From positions 1 to 33,174 of IMG/VR virus record IMGVR_UViG_3300021247_000152: a stretch of DNA of 33,174 nucleotides; one strand, written 5' to 3'. Below are positions 1 through 7,877 of the stretch, piece after piece. The translations under genes were made by a program, and so were the position numbers. The stretch comes from a virus. The notes beneath the pieces are model-generated. The model was not told the origin of the DNA and searched no databases. It saw only the letters and a program-made list of their open reading frames with translations. The stretch's first letter is position 1. Every line of letters starts with the position of its first letter.

Positions 1-866
1 TTGTTGGAGGTGAATCTCCAGTGGTTGCAAATAATGCAACAGTTGGTGCTGATGGAATGAATAGTGAAACTACTGTAAATGATAACTTGAAGAACCTAAG
101 TGGTAGACAATATCAGCAATTGATGCGAGTAATTAGGCAATTCTCTCAAGGTAAGATTACCAAAGAGATTGCAACCACTATGCTCAAAGCAGGTCTTGGA
201 ATGCAAGATTCTGAGATTAACGCAATGCTTGGGATAGATGATGACCCAAGTACAGATGACTTTCAATTTTCTGCACTTGATGAGGACACAGTTATAGGTA
301 TGTTTTCTGAATGTGGTGAACCTAAAAGTAATTATAAGATACTTCACTCAAAGGCGGTATTTAGTGCAAGAGAGGCATTTGCAGATGATTCCTTGATAGA
401 TAAAGCATTGGACAAGCAAATCCTTGCCTTGATAGATAAAGACCCAAAAATAAGCATTTATGACATTGCAGGTGCAACAAAGAAAAGTAGGGATGTGGTA
501 CAAGGAAGATTGAGTTACTTAGTTGAATCAGGTGCTATCAATTATAATCCAAAGATTGAGGAAAGGAAACTTACCAAACCTTTGAGCAAGTTGGTTGATG
601 ATATGGAGGTTACAACCTTTGATGTTAGATATTCTTATGAGTGGAAACCAATTGTACCATCTTCTCAACGTGATACTGCTGCCCATCCTTCAAGACAGTT
701 TTGTAGGAAGTTGATTGCAGAAGATAAACTTTGGACAAGAAAAGGAATAGAGATGCTGAGTGCAAGACTTGGTTATTCCGTATTTGATAGAGGCGGTGGT
801 TGGTGGGGAGATTCACCTTCATGCCGTCACGAGTGGAGGCGAAATGTTGTGATTAAAAAGAAATAA
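1..866 (+). CDS. Portal protein, C-terminal part (gene continues across the window ends)
   Basis: The frame is open from base 3 with no convincing internal start, and it joins in frame to the portal gene that begins at 32112 (codon = base 33174 + bases 1-2). The joined protein would be 642 aa. This part begins with the helical end of a portal core (LSGRQYQQLMRVIRQF, then TTMLKAGLGMQDSEINAMLG). A winged-helix-like segment follows around LDKQILALIDKDPKISIYDI and VVQGRLSYLVESGAINY. The end has spaced SRQFCRKLI, GYSVFDRGGGWW and CRHEWRR motifs, which recall the C-terminal region of Mu gpF-like head morphogenesis proteins. In the family the portal forms the dodecameric ring at the packaging vertex. 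The role of the C-terminal extension is inferred only. A GTG at 21 would give a 281-aa protein but is unlikely to be a real start. Confidence 0.85.
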   Translation, partial: VGGESPVVANNATVGADGMNSETTVNDNLKNLSGRQYQQLMRVIRQFSQGKITKEIATTMLKAGLGMQDSEINAMLGIDDDPSTDDFQFSALDEDTVIGMFSECGEPKSNYKILHSKAVFSAREAFADDSLIDKALDKQILALIDKDPKISIYDIAGATKKSRDVVQGRLSYLVESGAINYNPKIEERKLTKPLSKLVDDMEVTTFDVRYSYEWKPIVPSSQRDTAAHPSRQFCRKLIAEDKLWTRKGIEMLSARLGYSVFDRGGGWWGDSPSCRHEWRRNVVIKKK

Positions 867-867
867 A

Positions 868-1461
868 ATGAGCAGAAATATACTTTTCATTTCGGTAGAT
901 ACGATAAAAGACAGAACGGGACTTCATGTAAACGTAGACCCTAAGTTGGTATTCCCTGACATATTGTATGCTCAAGATGCATACATTCTTCCTGCACTTG
1001 GAACTGCACTTTATGAGAGGTTGCAAAATGGTATTGAGTTAGGAGATTTGACTTGTGATGAGGAAACCTTGCTAAATACCTACATAACACCTTGCTTGGT
1101 TTATTATGTGATGAGTGAACTGCCTATGGCACTTTCTTATCAATTCTATAACAAAGGGGTAGTAAGGAAAACGGGAGATAACCAAACAGAACCGAGTGCA
1201 TCAGATTTAGCAGATGTAGCGAATAGGTATTCAGCAAGGGCAGAGTTCTACAAGCAAAGGCTTATCAAATTCTTGAAGCAAGAATCACAAGCAAGTGCTA
1301 AATATCCTGAGTATATCAACCCAGGTACTGGAGTAGATACCATTGTTCCTGACAATGATGCCTACACTACTACCATTTGGCTTGGAGATTATGACTGCGA
1401 GAGATATAAAACTTTTGAAGAAAAATATCAAGGTAATATAAATCGTTGCTGTGGCGAATAA
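868..1461 (+). CDS. Head-tail connector-like structural protein
   Basis: This 197-aa protein starts one base after the portal stop, so it is probably translationally coupled to it. It is mostly helical, with an N-terminal SVDTIKDRTGLHVNVDPKL segment, a middle that reads ALGTALYERLQNGI and ITPCLVYYVMSELPMAL, and an acidic, cysteine-containing end (DCERYKTFEEKYQG). Helical proteins of about 200 aa directly after the portal in Bacteroidota phages are usually connector or head-completion components. I base the role on this position and on overall resemblance; I see no catalytic motif. It could instead be a minor capsid protein. Confidence 0.55.
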   Translation: MSRNILFISVDTIKDRTGLHVNVDPKLVFPDILYAQDAYILPALGTALYERLQNGIELGDLTCDEETLLNTYITPCLVYYVMSELPMALSYQFYNKGVVRKTGDNQTEPSASDLADVANRYSARAEFYKQRLIKFLKQESQASAKYPEYINPGTGVDTIVPDNDAYTTTIWLGDYDCERYKTFEEKYQGNINRCCGE

Positions 1462-1520
1462 AACATATTCAAAAAAGAACCAAGAGAAGCTGAAAGTCTA
1501 TCTTGAAAAAGTAAAAAAGA

Positions 1521-1964
1521 ATGACCCTAAACAAAACGATAAAAGTAATAGAGGACTTGGGAAATGCACACCAACAAATCAAAACAACATTCTACGGAAC
1601 GGCTTTTGATTTCTTGAGTAAGGGTTCAGACAATGTCTATCCTGCTTTATTCTTTGACTTGACTGGGGCATCTATCAATGGCAAGACTTCAACATTGAAC
1701 TTCACATTGTTTTTTTGTGATAGGGTACTTCCTGAACAATCAAACGAGCAAGAGGTTTTGTCTGACCAGTTGTTAACTGCTCAAGATATTATCGCACAAC
1801 TGCACTATAACAATTTTGATTTTATTATGCAGGATTCTGTTAGTATTGATTTTTTCACAGAAGATACTCCTGAATACTTGGCAGGTGTTAGTGCAACTAT
1901 CTCACTTGATTTACCATATTTGCAAAATAGGTGTGAAGTTCCAACAGACTACACTTATCCTTAA
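1521..1964 (+). CDS. Tail-completion or tail-terminator-like protein
   Basis: This 147-aa alpha/beta protein has an N-terminal helix (IKVIEDLGNAHQQIKTTFYG), strands through NFTLFFCDRVLP, a helix over LSDQLLTAQDIIAQLHYN, and a closing strand ending ISLDLPYLQNRCEVP. That pattern fits the small neck and tail-terminator proteins that cap the tail tube at the head-tail joint. The LDLPYLQNRCEVP ending is one I associate with such proteins in Bacteroidota phages. Its place between the connector-like protein and the fibre genes agrees. The 59-nt gap upstream holds only an overlapping GTG frame that I do not accept as a gene. Assignment is by fold impression and context. Confidence 0.45.
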   Translation: MTLNKTIKVIEDLGNAHQQIKTTFYGTAFDFLSKGSDNVYPALFFDLTGASINGKTSTLNFTLFFCDRVLPEQSNEQEVLSDQLLTAQDIIAQLHYNNFDFIMQDSVSIDFFTEDTPEYLAGVSATISLDLPYLQNRCEVPTDYTYP

Positions 1965-1987
1965 TAAATCTATTTAAAAGAAAAGAA

Positions 1988-2335
1988 ATGGCATCAGATT
2001 TTAGACCTGGGAAGTTAGATATACAAATGTGGAGGAATGATACTTGGCAGCAAGTATTCACTCTTCTTGCAGATACTACACCGATAAATGTAATAGGGTC
2101 AACTGTTTATATTCAGGTCCGCAAAGGATGTGGGGGTGTACTTGCTTTGACTTTAACCAATGGAAGCGGTATAACTCTTGGAGGTGTAAATAACAACCAA
2201 ATCACAGTTAAGAAATTGGTTGACATTGCTAAGGGTAATTATGTTTGGGATATGCAGGTAACCTTTGCAGATACTACTGTGAAGACATACCTTGAAGGTG
2301 ATTTTATTGTTTATGATGATGTAACAAAACCATAA
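1988..2335 (+). CDS. Small beta-rich structural protein, BppU N-terminal-like
   Basis: This 115-aa protein is almost entirely beta: RPGKLDIQMWRNDTWQQVF, TVYIQVRKGCGG, then YVWDMQVTFADTTVKTYLEG. The pattern of polarity, hydrophobic strand, 'xVyiqvR', then 'vWDmqv ... G' resembles the immunoglobulin-like N-terminal domain found in baseplate upper proteins that attach fibres. It lies just before a large fibre gene (3-nt gap), so a fibre-adaptor role is reasonable. The A-rich leader before ATG 1988 has no Shine-Dalgarno sequence, as is usual in this genome. The family match is by appearance only. Confidence 0.45.
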   Translation: MASDFRPGKLDIQMWRNDTWQQVFTLLADTTPINVIGSTVYIQVRKGCGGVLALTLTNGSGITLGGVNNNQITVKKLVDIAKGNYVWDMQVTFADTTVKTYLEGDFIVYDDVTKP

Positions 2336-2338
2336 GAG

Positions 2339-4501
2339 ATGAGCATTGATGTAAACGTACAAAATGATTTAGTAATTGTTACAGAATCAAGTGAAGACAT
2401 AACGGTAAACGTTAGTAATGCAGCAGGTCCACAAGGACCAGCAGGTGCAGCAGGTATAGGTGTACCAAGTGGAGGTTCTACGGGTCAGGTATTGAAGAAA
2501 GCAAGTGCAACTAATTACGATACATATTGGGCATTAGATGGTGGTGGTGTTCCTTATAGTGGTGCAACTGGAGATGTTAATCTTGGGGAGTTTGCATTGT
2601 CAGCAGGGCAAGTAACTTTAGATACAACTCCAACGGGTACTGCATCAGTAGGTACTACAAGATGGAATGATTCAATAGGTATCAGCGAAACAACTTTAAA
2701 GGGTGGTAATGTAATATTAAAGAATGGTGTTGACTTGGTTGCAAGGGTAGTGAATAAAGTTTCACCTAATACTACACTAACTAAGGCAGCATACCAAGCG
2801 GTGAAGATAAGTGGTGCTCAAGGGCAGAGGTTAGCGGTGGCACTTGCTCAAGCGAATAACGATGCGAATAGTGCTGATACAATTGGATTGGTAACTGAGA
2901 CAATAGCAACCAATCAGGAAGGGTTTATAATGACTGTTGGTAACCTTGAAGGAATCAATACAACTGGCTCACTTCAAGGAGAAACATGGGCAGATGGAGA
3001 TGTTATTTATCTTTCACCTACTACGGCAGGAAGGCTTACTAATATCAAACCTACGGGTGCAACTGGTCATATTGTAGTAGTTGGTTATGTTGAGTATGCA
3101 CACATCAATAATGGTAAGATATATGTAAAGGTGATGAACGGATGGGAGTTGGATGAGCTTCATAATGTTTATATTACATCACCTTCCAACAATGATGCAC
3201 TAATCTACGAATCATCTACCTCACTTTGGAAGAACAAAACAATCGCAACTGCATTAGGCTACACTCCAGTTCCAACCACACGCACTCTAACCATCAATGG
3301 TACTGCTTATGATTTGAGTGCGGATAGGGCATGGACTGTAAGCGGTGGAGGAACTACGATTTATAGTGGAGATGGGACATTGGCGGGGAATAGGTCTGTA
3401 ACTCTTGGAACAAACACTCTAAGTTTTTCAGATAGGTTTAAATTTCTCGTTAATGCACAAGGTAGTATTGACCAACCATATTTGGAAATAGGCAGCACTA
3501 CTGCAATAGGAGGAAGAAGTCAATATGGTATTTTAAGATTATCAAGGTCAGCAGGTCCATCTGCTTCAGTAGATATAAGTCCATATAATCAGGATAATAT
3601 TTTTATTGGACAATCAGTATCTAATGTAGTATTAGGTTCTGTTGGTGTACGAATTGGCGGTGATGCAGACTTAGGTAATAGTGCAAAATTACAAGTACAA
3701 GGAACCAATGTTAATACTGTTCAATTTAACGCAACAAATGTTATGCGTTTCCTGCTCGTTAGTACTGCTGCAAATGGTAGAGTTTGGAATCTAACATCTG
3801 ACAATACGGGTGATTTTATACTTGGTCAGACATTCGGTTCAATAACAAATTCATTAAGAATATTTGGAGCAACAAATAATATTGGGATAAATACTGGAAC
3901 GGACGCAGGCTATAAACTTGATGTCAACGGGACTGCGAGAGTGAGTGGGGCAATAGTTATAAATGGAAGTAGTGGAGCAATTGGTGGCTCTGTATATACT
4001 GATGCAACTAATGGGATAACAATATTAGGAAAAACTGGAAGTGCTTATGATGCAACAATAACAAATGGCGGACTTTCTATAAAATTAGGTATAAAAAATA
4101 ACCAAATAGATATATTAGGACAAGTTCTTGCTGGTGGTGTTAAATTAGGATATGGGGCAGCATCTGATGGAATTTATAGTGATTCTGCTTATGGTACAGT
4201 AATTGTTGGAAAATCAAGTGCAACAATTTATTCTAGTATTTGGGCTTCAGGAAATGGTTTAGATGGATTAATGCAGACAAGCAATGGTAAAATAAATATA
4301 GGGGCATTTAGTGCATCTTATAATGCATCTGCATTGCTTGAGGTATCATCCACCACCAAAGGCTTTCTCCCTCCTCGGATGACAACAACGCAGAAGAACG
4401 CAATTGCTACACCTGCGGCTGGTCTTATGGTATTTGACACAACATTAGCAAAACTATGCGTATATTCAGGTAGTGCATGGGAAACAATAACATCAATTTA
4501 A
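2339..4501 (+). CDS. Tail fibre / receptor-binding protein 1
   Basis: This 720-aa fibre is rich in G, S, T, A and N. Residues about 1-28 are an attachment-like beta segment. Collagen-like triplets follow (GPQGPAGAAGIG, about 30-41), then a GGSTGQVLKKAS motif. Around 155-270 is a compact domain of the AYQAVKISGAQGQRLAVALA type. Around 314-332 is TLTINGTAYDLSADRAW, a module also present in the second fibre. The rest looks like a repetitive beta shaft. The C-terminus (GFLPPRMTTTQKNAI then GLMVFDTTLAKLCVYSGSAW) is a tip motif common in Bacteroidota fibre and surface proteins. The role is host recognition at the tail tip. The family is clear; the receptor cannot be told. Confidence 0.75.
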   Translation: MSIDVNVQNDLVIVTESSEDITVNVSNAAGPQGPAGAAGIGVPSGGSTGQVLKKASATNYDTYWALDGGGVPYSGATGDVNLGEFALSAGQVTLDTTPTGTASVGTTRWNDSIGISETTLKGGNVILKNGVDLVARVVNKVSPNTTLTKAAYQAVKISGAQGQRLAVALAQANNDANSADTIGLVTETIATNQEGFIMTVGNLEGINTTGSLQGETWADGDVIYLSPTTAGRLTNIKPTGATGHIVVVGYVEYAHINNGKIYVKVMNGWELDELHNVYITSPSNNDALIYESSTSLWKNKTIATALGYTPVPTTRTLTINGTAYDLSADRAWTVSGGGTTIYSGDGTLAGNRSVTLGTNTLSFSDRFKFLVNAQGSIDQPYLEIGSTTAIGGRSQYGILRLSRSAGPSASVDISPYNQDNIFIGQSVSNVVLGSVGVRIGGDADLGNSAKLQVQGTNVNTVQFNATNVMRFLLVSTAANGRVWNLTSDNTGDFILGQTFGSITNSLRIFGATNNIGINTGTDAGYKLDVNGTARVSGAIVINGSSGAIGGSVYTDATNGITILGKTGSAYDATITNGGLSIKLGIKNNQIDILGQVLAGGVKLGYGAASDGIYSDSAYGTVIVGKSSATIYSSIWASGNGLDGLMQTSNGKINIGAFSASYNASALLEVSSTTKGFLPPRMTTTQKNAIATPAAGLMVFDTTLAKLCVYSGSAWETITSI

Positions 4502-4514
4502 AAACAAAATAAAT

Positions 4515-4811
4515 ATGGCAAAGCAAATCTCACCTGTCAATGTATGGGTAAACGGAACAAGCAAAGAAGCACAATATCTTCAAGTGACTGGCATTAATGA
4601 CAACTACGAATCAAGTGCTACCAACTATTGGCAGATGTTCACAATGAACGTAGATGCTGAAGGTGTTGAATCAGTAGGGGAAGCGGTGGCACAAGGAAAC
4701 TGCACCATCCAGGGGCAGGATTATATTGATTGGGGAAATCAGCCTGCAATGGTTATCAATGAGTGGATTTACAATTGGGTGGCAAGCCAACTTAATTTGA
4801 CTATCCTTTAA
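4515..4811 (+). CDS. Conserved small phage structural protein, function unknown
   Basis: This 98-aa protein sits between two fibre genes and overlaps the second by one base (TAATG). It reads SPVNVWVNGTSKEAQYLQV near the start and EWIYNWVASQLNLTIL at the end; it is aromatic-rich and acidic, with no signal peptide or membrane segment. I do not recognise a named family. Tight packing in the fibre cluster suggests a fibre accessory, chaperone or tail-tip protein. Confidence 0.6.
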   Translation: MAKQISPVNVWVNGTSKEAQYLQVTGINDNYESSATNYWQMFTMNVDAEGVESVGEAVAQGNCTIQGQDYIDWGNQPAMVINEWIYNWVASQLNLTIL

Positions 4812-6268
4812 TGGCAGCTATTGACATTTTAACGGGAACGGGGGTACTTAATGCAGTACCTACAACCACAACCTTAACTATCGGTGGAGTAACCTATGAC
4901 CTTTCTCAAGATAGAACTTGGGCAGGTGGTGGTGGAGGTGGTACTGTCACCTCAGTCAACATGAGTGTGCCTACTGGCTTTGCTATTAGCGGCAACCCCA
5001 TCACCACAAGTGGTACACTTGCTTTGACTTTCTCAGCAGGGTATGCATTGCCTACAACTGTTAAGCAGTCTAATTGGGATGATGCGTACACTTTTGTTAC
5101 TGCGTTCCCTTCTCAGACTGGCAATAATGGTAAGTACCTCACAACTGATGGAAGCGTATTGTCATGGGGTACTGTCACAGCATCAGTAGCTGATGGAGAT
5201 AAAGGTGACATCACAGTAAGTGGAAGCGGAGCAACTTGGACAATTGATAATGGTGTGATTGACATTGCAAACCTATCAGCAACTGGTACTCCATCATCCA
5301 CAACCTACCTTAGAGGTGATAATACTTGGGCAACTGTTAGTGGTGGTGGTGGCTCTCCAGGTGGTACAACGGGTGAGGTGCAGTATAATAATGCAGGGGC
5401 ATTTGCAGGAGCAGCCAATGTTGAGATAGATGGTGGTGACTTGGCATTAGTAGATGCAGGATTCCCTACATCACCAGCAGTAGGAAGGACTAAGATTTTC
5501 ACAGATGCAATGGCAGAAAGACGGCTTGTTGGGTCTATTGATAGTGATGGAAACCATTTTGACTTCCAACCTGCACTTTTTAACTCCACCACTTATATGT
5601 GGTTGGCAGGTACGGGTACAACTCTTGCCATCAACTGGGGTACATCTTATACCGCAAGGAACAATGGAACGGGTGCAGCACAAGCGACACCGACAAAGAA
5701 TAATCTTAGTGCAATTCAATCAATGAATCGTGCTACGTTTACTACTGGTACAACTGCTACTGGAGCATCTGGTATTCAATCATCTGCAACAAATGCTTGG
5801 AGAGGTAGTTCGGCAGGACTTGGTGGATTTTTCTTTTTTGCAAGATTTGCCTTAGAAGCGACAAGTGGAACATATAGATTATTTGTTGGACTGAGTGCTA
5901 ACAATGCGACACTTAATGCTCAACCATCTACATTGAATGATACATTAGGAATTGGATTAGATAGTGGTGATACCAACTTTCAATTTATGGTTAGGAACAC
6001 TACTACATCAACTAAAATTGATACTACGGTTGCATCAAACACAACTACTATTTACGATTTTTATATGTATTGTAAACCAAATGATACTGTGGTTAATTTT
6101 GAGTTACGAAACGCAGTAACTAATGCAGTTCTGAAAAATTCAGTAGAGGGTGCTAACTTACCTGCAAATACAAACTTTATGTATATGCAAGCACATATTC
6201 AATCTGTAACTGGTACAACTGGAAAAATATTGGCATTAAATAGGATGTATGTTGAATCAAACTTATAA
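4811..6268 (+). CDS. Tail fibre / receptor-binding protein 2
   Basis: This 485-aa fibre starts on the overlapping TAATG. Residues about 18-42 (TLTIGGVTYDLSQDRTW plus a glycine run) repeat the module at about residue 314 of the first fibre. The middle has low-complexity beta repeats: GKYLTTDGSVLSWG, YLRGDNTWATVSGGGG, GGTTGEVQYNNAGAFAG. The C-terminal half, from about 225, looks like a globular jelly-roll-like head (TYRLFVGLSAN, LGIGLDSGDTNFQF, ILALNRMYVESNL). The protein probably binds the receptor together with, or as an alternative to, fibre 1. The glycine codons give G-rich GGTGGTGG tracts in the DNA near 4925 and 5340. Confidence 0.7.
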   Translation: MAAIDILTGTGVLNAVPTTTTLTIGGVTYDLSQDRTWAGGGGGGTVTSVNMSVPTGFAISGNPITTSGTLALTFSAGYALPTTVKQSNWDDAYTFVTAFPSQTGNNGKYLTTDGSVLSWGTVTASVADGDKGDITVSGSGATWTIDNGVIDIANLSATGTPSSTTYLRGDNTWATVSGGGGSPGGTTGEVQYNNAGAFAGAANVEIDGGDLALVDAGFPTSPAVGRTKIFTDAMAERRLVGSIDSDGNHFDFQPALFNSTTYMWLAGTGTTLAINWGTSYTARNNGTGAAQATPTKNNLSAIQSMNRATFTTGTTATGASGIQSSATNAWRGSSAGLGGFFFFARFALEATSGTYRLFVGLSANNATLNAQPSTLNDTLGIGLDSGDTNFQFMVRNTTTSTKIDTTVASNTTTIYDFYMYCKPNDTVVNFELRNAVTNAVLKNSVEGANLPANTNFMYMQAHIQSVTGTTGKILALNRMYVESNL

Positions 6269-6271
6269 TAT

Positions 6272-6481
6272 ATGGCATTGACATATAAATACGTTATCAG
6301 GCAGTCAGCAAATATGCTATACTACACAGAGAATCACGATGTGCCAATGGAGGATAGATGGTCACCTAATTTCGGAGATGCACATTTATATGATTCTAAG
6401 GCATTAGCGGAAGCAGAAATTGAAAATGATAACCACGGTGCTATTTATTTTCAGATACAAGAAATAACAATTAAATCGTAA
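6272..6481 (+). CDS. Hypothetical small protein
   Basis: This 69-aa protein starts 3 nt after the second fibre. It begins LTYKYVIRQSANMLYYTE, contains a helix DSKALAEAEIENDN, and ends YFQIQEITIKS. There is no signal peptide, membrane helix or catalytic motif. It lies between the fibres and the lysis cassette, and I do not recognise its family. Codon use and A-rich leader match its neighbours, so it is likely a real gene. Confidence 0.6.
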   Translation: MALTYKYVIRQSANMLYYTENHDVPMEDRWSPNFGDAHLYDSKALAEAEIENDNHGAIYFQIQEITIKS

Positions 6482-6484
6482 TTT

Positions 6485-6616
6485 ATGACATTAGTAGAAA
6501 TGAAATCTATGGCTTATGATTGCTTGGCTCAGATTGAGTACCTGCAAAAACAATTGCAAGAGATTAATCAAAAGATTGCAGAAGAACTACAAAAGCAGAA
6601 AGAAGAAAATGGATAG
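6485..6616 (+). CDS. 43-aa coiled-coil miniprotein in the lysis cassette
   Basis: ATG at 6485 opens a 43-codon frame that reads MTLVEMKSMAYDCLAQIEYL, then a heptad-like charged helix QKQLQEINQKIAEELQKQKE. It is predicted to be one amphipathic coiled coil. The stop overlaps the start of the next gene (ATGGATAG, 8 nt), the same translational-coupling pattern as the rest of the cassette. Similar short coiled-coil proteins sit just before holin-like genes in many Bacteroidota phages. The function is unknown; a regulator or partner of lysis proteins is possible. Confidence 0.6.
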   Translation: MTLVEMKSMAYDCLAQIEYLQKQLQEINQKIAEELQKQKEENG

Positions 6617-6767
6617 TAGAAGCATTGGAATGTGTGTAGCGACTATACTAATTAAACTTTGGGCAGATATTGCACTTAGTGAGGTTGGTGTAGTCGTTGC
6701 CATATTAGCAGGAATCTCAACGATAGTATATAATGCAGTAAGGCTTTACAAAGAATTGAAGGCATGA
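6609..6767 (+). CDS. Holin-like small membrane protein (52 aa)
   Basis: I choose ATG 6609 because it overlaps the previous stop by 8 nt. An upstream ATG at 6516 in the same frame would add a basic shadow of the preceding gene. The 52-aa product has a first hydrophobic stretch (IGMCVATILIKLWADIAL) and a clear second one (VGVVVAILAGISTIVYNAV), then a charged tail RLYKELKA. Two short membrane segments with a charged C-terminus fit a class II holin or holin partner. It overlaps the next gene by ATGA. Holins are assigned by size, topology and neighbourhood, so the call is a good inference rather than a motif match. Confidence 0.55.
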   Translation: MDSRSIGMCVATILIKLWADIALSEVGVVVAILAGISTIVYNAVRLYKELKA

Positions 6768-6949
6768 GGCAATTTTTTACGTTAGAGAATGACAGATTGA
6801 GCATGAAAAGACTATGTGCCTTTATAGGCACTTTGTCGTTATGTGTTACAGTCATTGCCAAGCCTACTGATGCATCTATTTATGCAATTACTTTTGTAGT
6901 CGGTTCTTCTCTTGGCTTTACTTCTGCTGAAAAAATATTTAAAAAATGA
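6764..6949 (+). CDS. Second holin-like membrane protein (61 aa)
   Basis: This 61-aa protein overlaps both neighbours by ATGA. It starts RQFFTLENDRLSMKRLCAF and has two hydrophobic segments (LCAFIGTLSLCVTVIA and IYAITFVVGSSLGFTSA) separated by a short polar turn, with a basic end EKIFKK. This matches a common small membrane protein of Bacteroidota phage lysis modules. It may be the holin, an antiholin, or a pair with the 52-aa protein upstream. Which of the two is the pore former cannot be decided from sequence. Confidence 0.55.
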   Translation: MRQFFTLENDRLSMKRLCAFIGTLSLCVTVIAKPTDASIYAITFVVGSSLGFTSAEKIFKK

Positions 6950-7398
6950 GATACTTATTCTTAATTATTTTGTTGATTGGTTGTAACCCAGTTAAGCAGG
7001 TTTTGCGTGACCAAGAGAAACTTGAGGAAGTCGCAAAGATTGTAGTTAAAGTAGGGTGGTGTGCAAATGATACTACCTTTATTGTTAAATCAGATACTAT
7101 TATTAATGTAGATACTTTAGTCCAGGTTGATACCTTAACAGATACTTATATCTTCAATGATACTGTTTACTCAACAAAATGGAAAACCAAGACAATAGTA
7201 AAGACTTTAACCATACATGATACATTGAAGTCTTATATAGTAGACAATGCCCATATAAGGTTATTACAGACCGATTCAAGCCGTTTAGCTTATGAGTTGA
7301 ATGAATGGGAAGGTAAAGCTAAAAGAAGGCAATTATGGATATTCTTATTGCTTGGATTGATTGGACTTTATTTTTATATCAAAACTAAATTATGGTAG
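6946..7398 (+). CDS. Unimolecular spanin-like lipoprotein
   Basis: This 150-aa protein has a short signal sequence with a lipobox (LIGC, Cys13) and a separate C-terminal membrane helix (about 130-146, LWIFLLLGLIGLYFYI) with a basic end. An N-terminal outer-membrane lipid anchor plus a C-terminal inner-membrane anchor is the layout of single-gene spanins (u-spanins, as T1 gp11), which fuse the two membranes in the last step of Gram-negative lysis. The periplasmic part has a beta-like stretch with repeated DT pairs (SDTIINVDTLVQVDTLTDT) followed by a helix before the anchor. It lies between holin-like genes and the endolysin, overlapping both. The architecture is visible; the function is inferred. 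Confidence 0.7.
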   Translation: MRYLFLIILLIGCNPVKQVLRDQEKLEEVAKIVVKVGWCANDTTFIVKSDTIINVDTLVQVDTLTDTYIFNDTVYSTKWKTKTIVKTLTIHDTLKSYIVDNAHIRLLQTDSSRLAYELNEWEGKAKRRQLWIFLLLGLIGLYFYIKTKLW

Positions 7399-7877
7399 AC
7401 CAAAAAACTTTAGATAGGATTAAGTTAATGCATCCTAAGTTGAGAGATGAGGTTGCTGAGATATATGATGAGATATGTAAGGCATTAACTGGGAAGGCAT
7501 TTTGTAGGTTTACATCTACCCTTAGGACTTTTGCAGAGCAAGATGCATTATATGCAAAAGGAAGGACTGCTCCAGGTTCAAAAGTAACTAATAGTCCATC
7601 GGGTTTGTCTATGCATAATTATGGGTTAGCATTGGATATTGTTTTGGTTCAAGATGGTTCTGCTTTATGGGATGTGAAGAAAGACCTTGATGGTGACGGC
7701 AAAGCGGATTGGATGGAGGTTGTTGCTATATTCAAGCAATATGGTTGGGAATGGGGAGGTGATTGGAAGTTTTATGATGCTCCACATTTTCAAAAGTCAT
7801 TAGGCAAATCAGTACGGAAATTGTTAGCATTGAAGAATGCAGGGAAGGTAGATGCTCAAGGATATGTGATTTTATGA
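7392..7877 (+). CDS. Endolysin: M15-family peptidoglycan peptidase
   Basis: This 161-aa protein shows the zinc-peptidase signature of the M15/VanY family. SMHNYGLALDI gives zinc ligands His75 and Asp82, DAPHFQ gives His132, and LRTFAEQ gives the conserved Arg45. Family members cleave D-Ala-D-Ala or L-Ala-D-Glu bonds in peptidoglycan. A DLDGDGKADW loop at about 98-107 looks calcium-binding. There is no signal peptide, so export would depend on the holin. Length and motif spacing fit a complete single-domain phage endolysin. It overlaps the spanin gene by 7 nt and the next gene by ATGA. Confidence 0.88.
   Translation: MVDQKTLDRIKLMHPKLRDEVAEIYDEICKALTGKAFCRFTSTLRTFAEQDALYAKGRTAPGSKVTNSPSGLSMHNYGLALDIVLVQDGSALWDVKKDLDGDGKADWMEVVAIFKQYGWEWGGDWKFYDAPHFQKSLGKSVRKLLALKNAGKVDAQGYVIL

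Noticed and set aside
1451-1609. GTG-started frame of 52 codons filling the gap before the 1521 gene
   Set aside because: It overlaps the coding part of the next gene by 89 nt, has a GTG start without a supporting leader, and its second half looks like a frame shadow. The lysine-rich first half is intriguing but not enough.
2426-2462. Collagen-like domain in fibre 1
   Set aside because: Only about four G-x-y triplets are present, so it is noted as a motif and not as a collagen domain.
5471-5726. Overlapping frames on both strands within fibre 2
   Set aside because: Side products of the repetitive, G-rich fibre coding sequence; no protein-like pattern.
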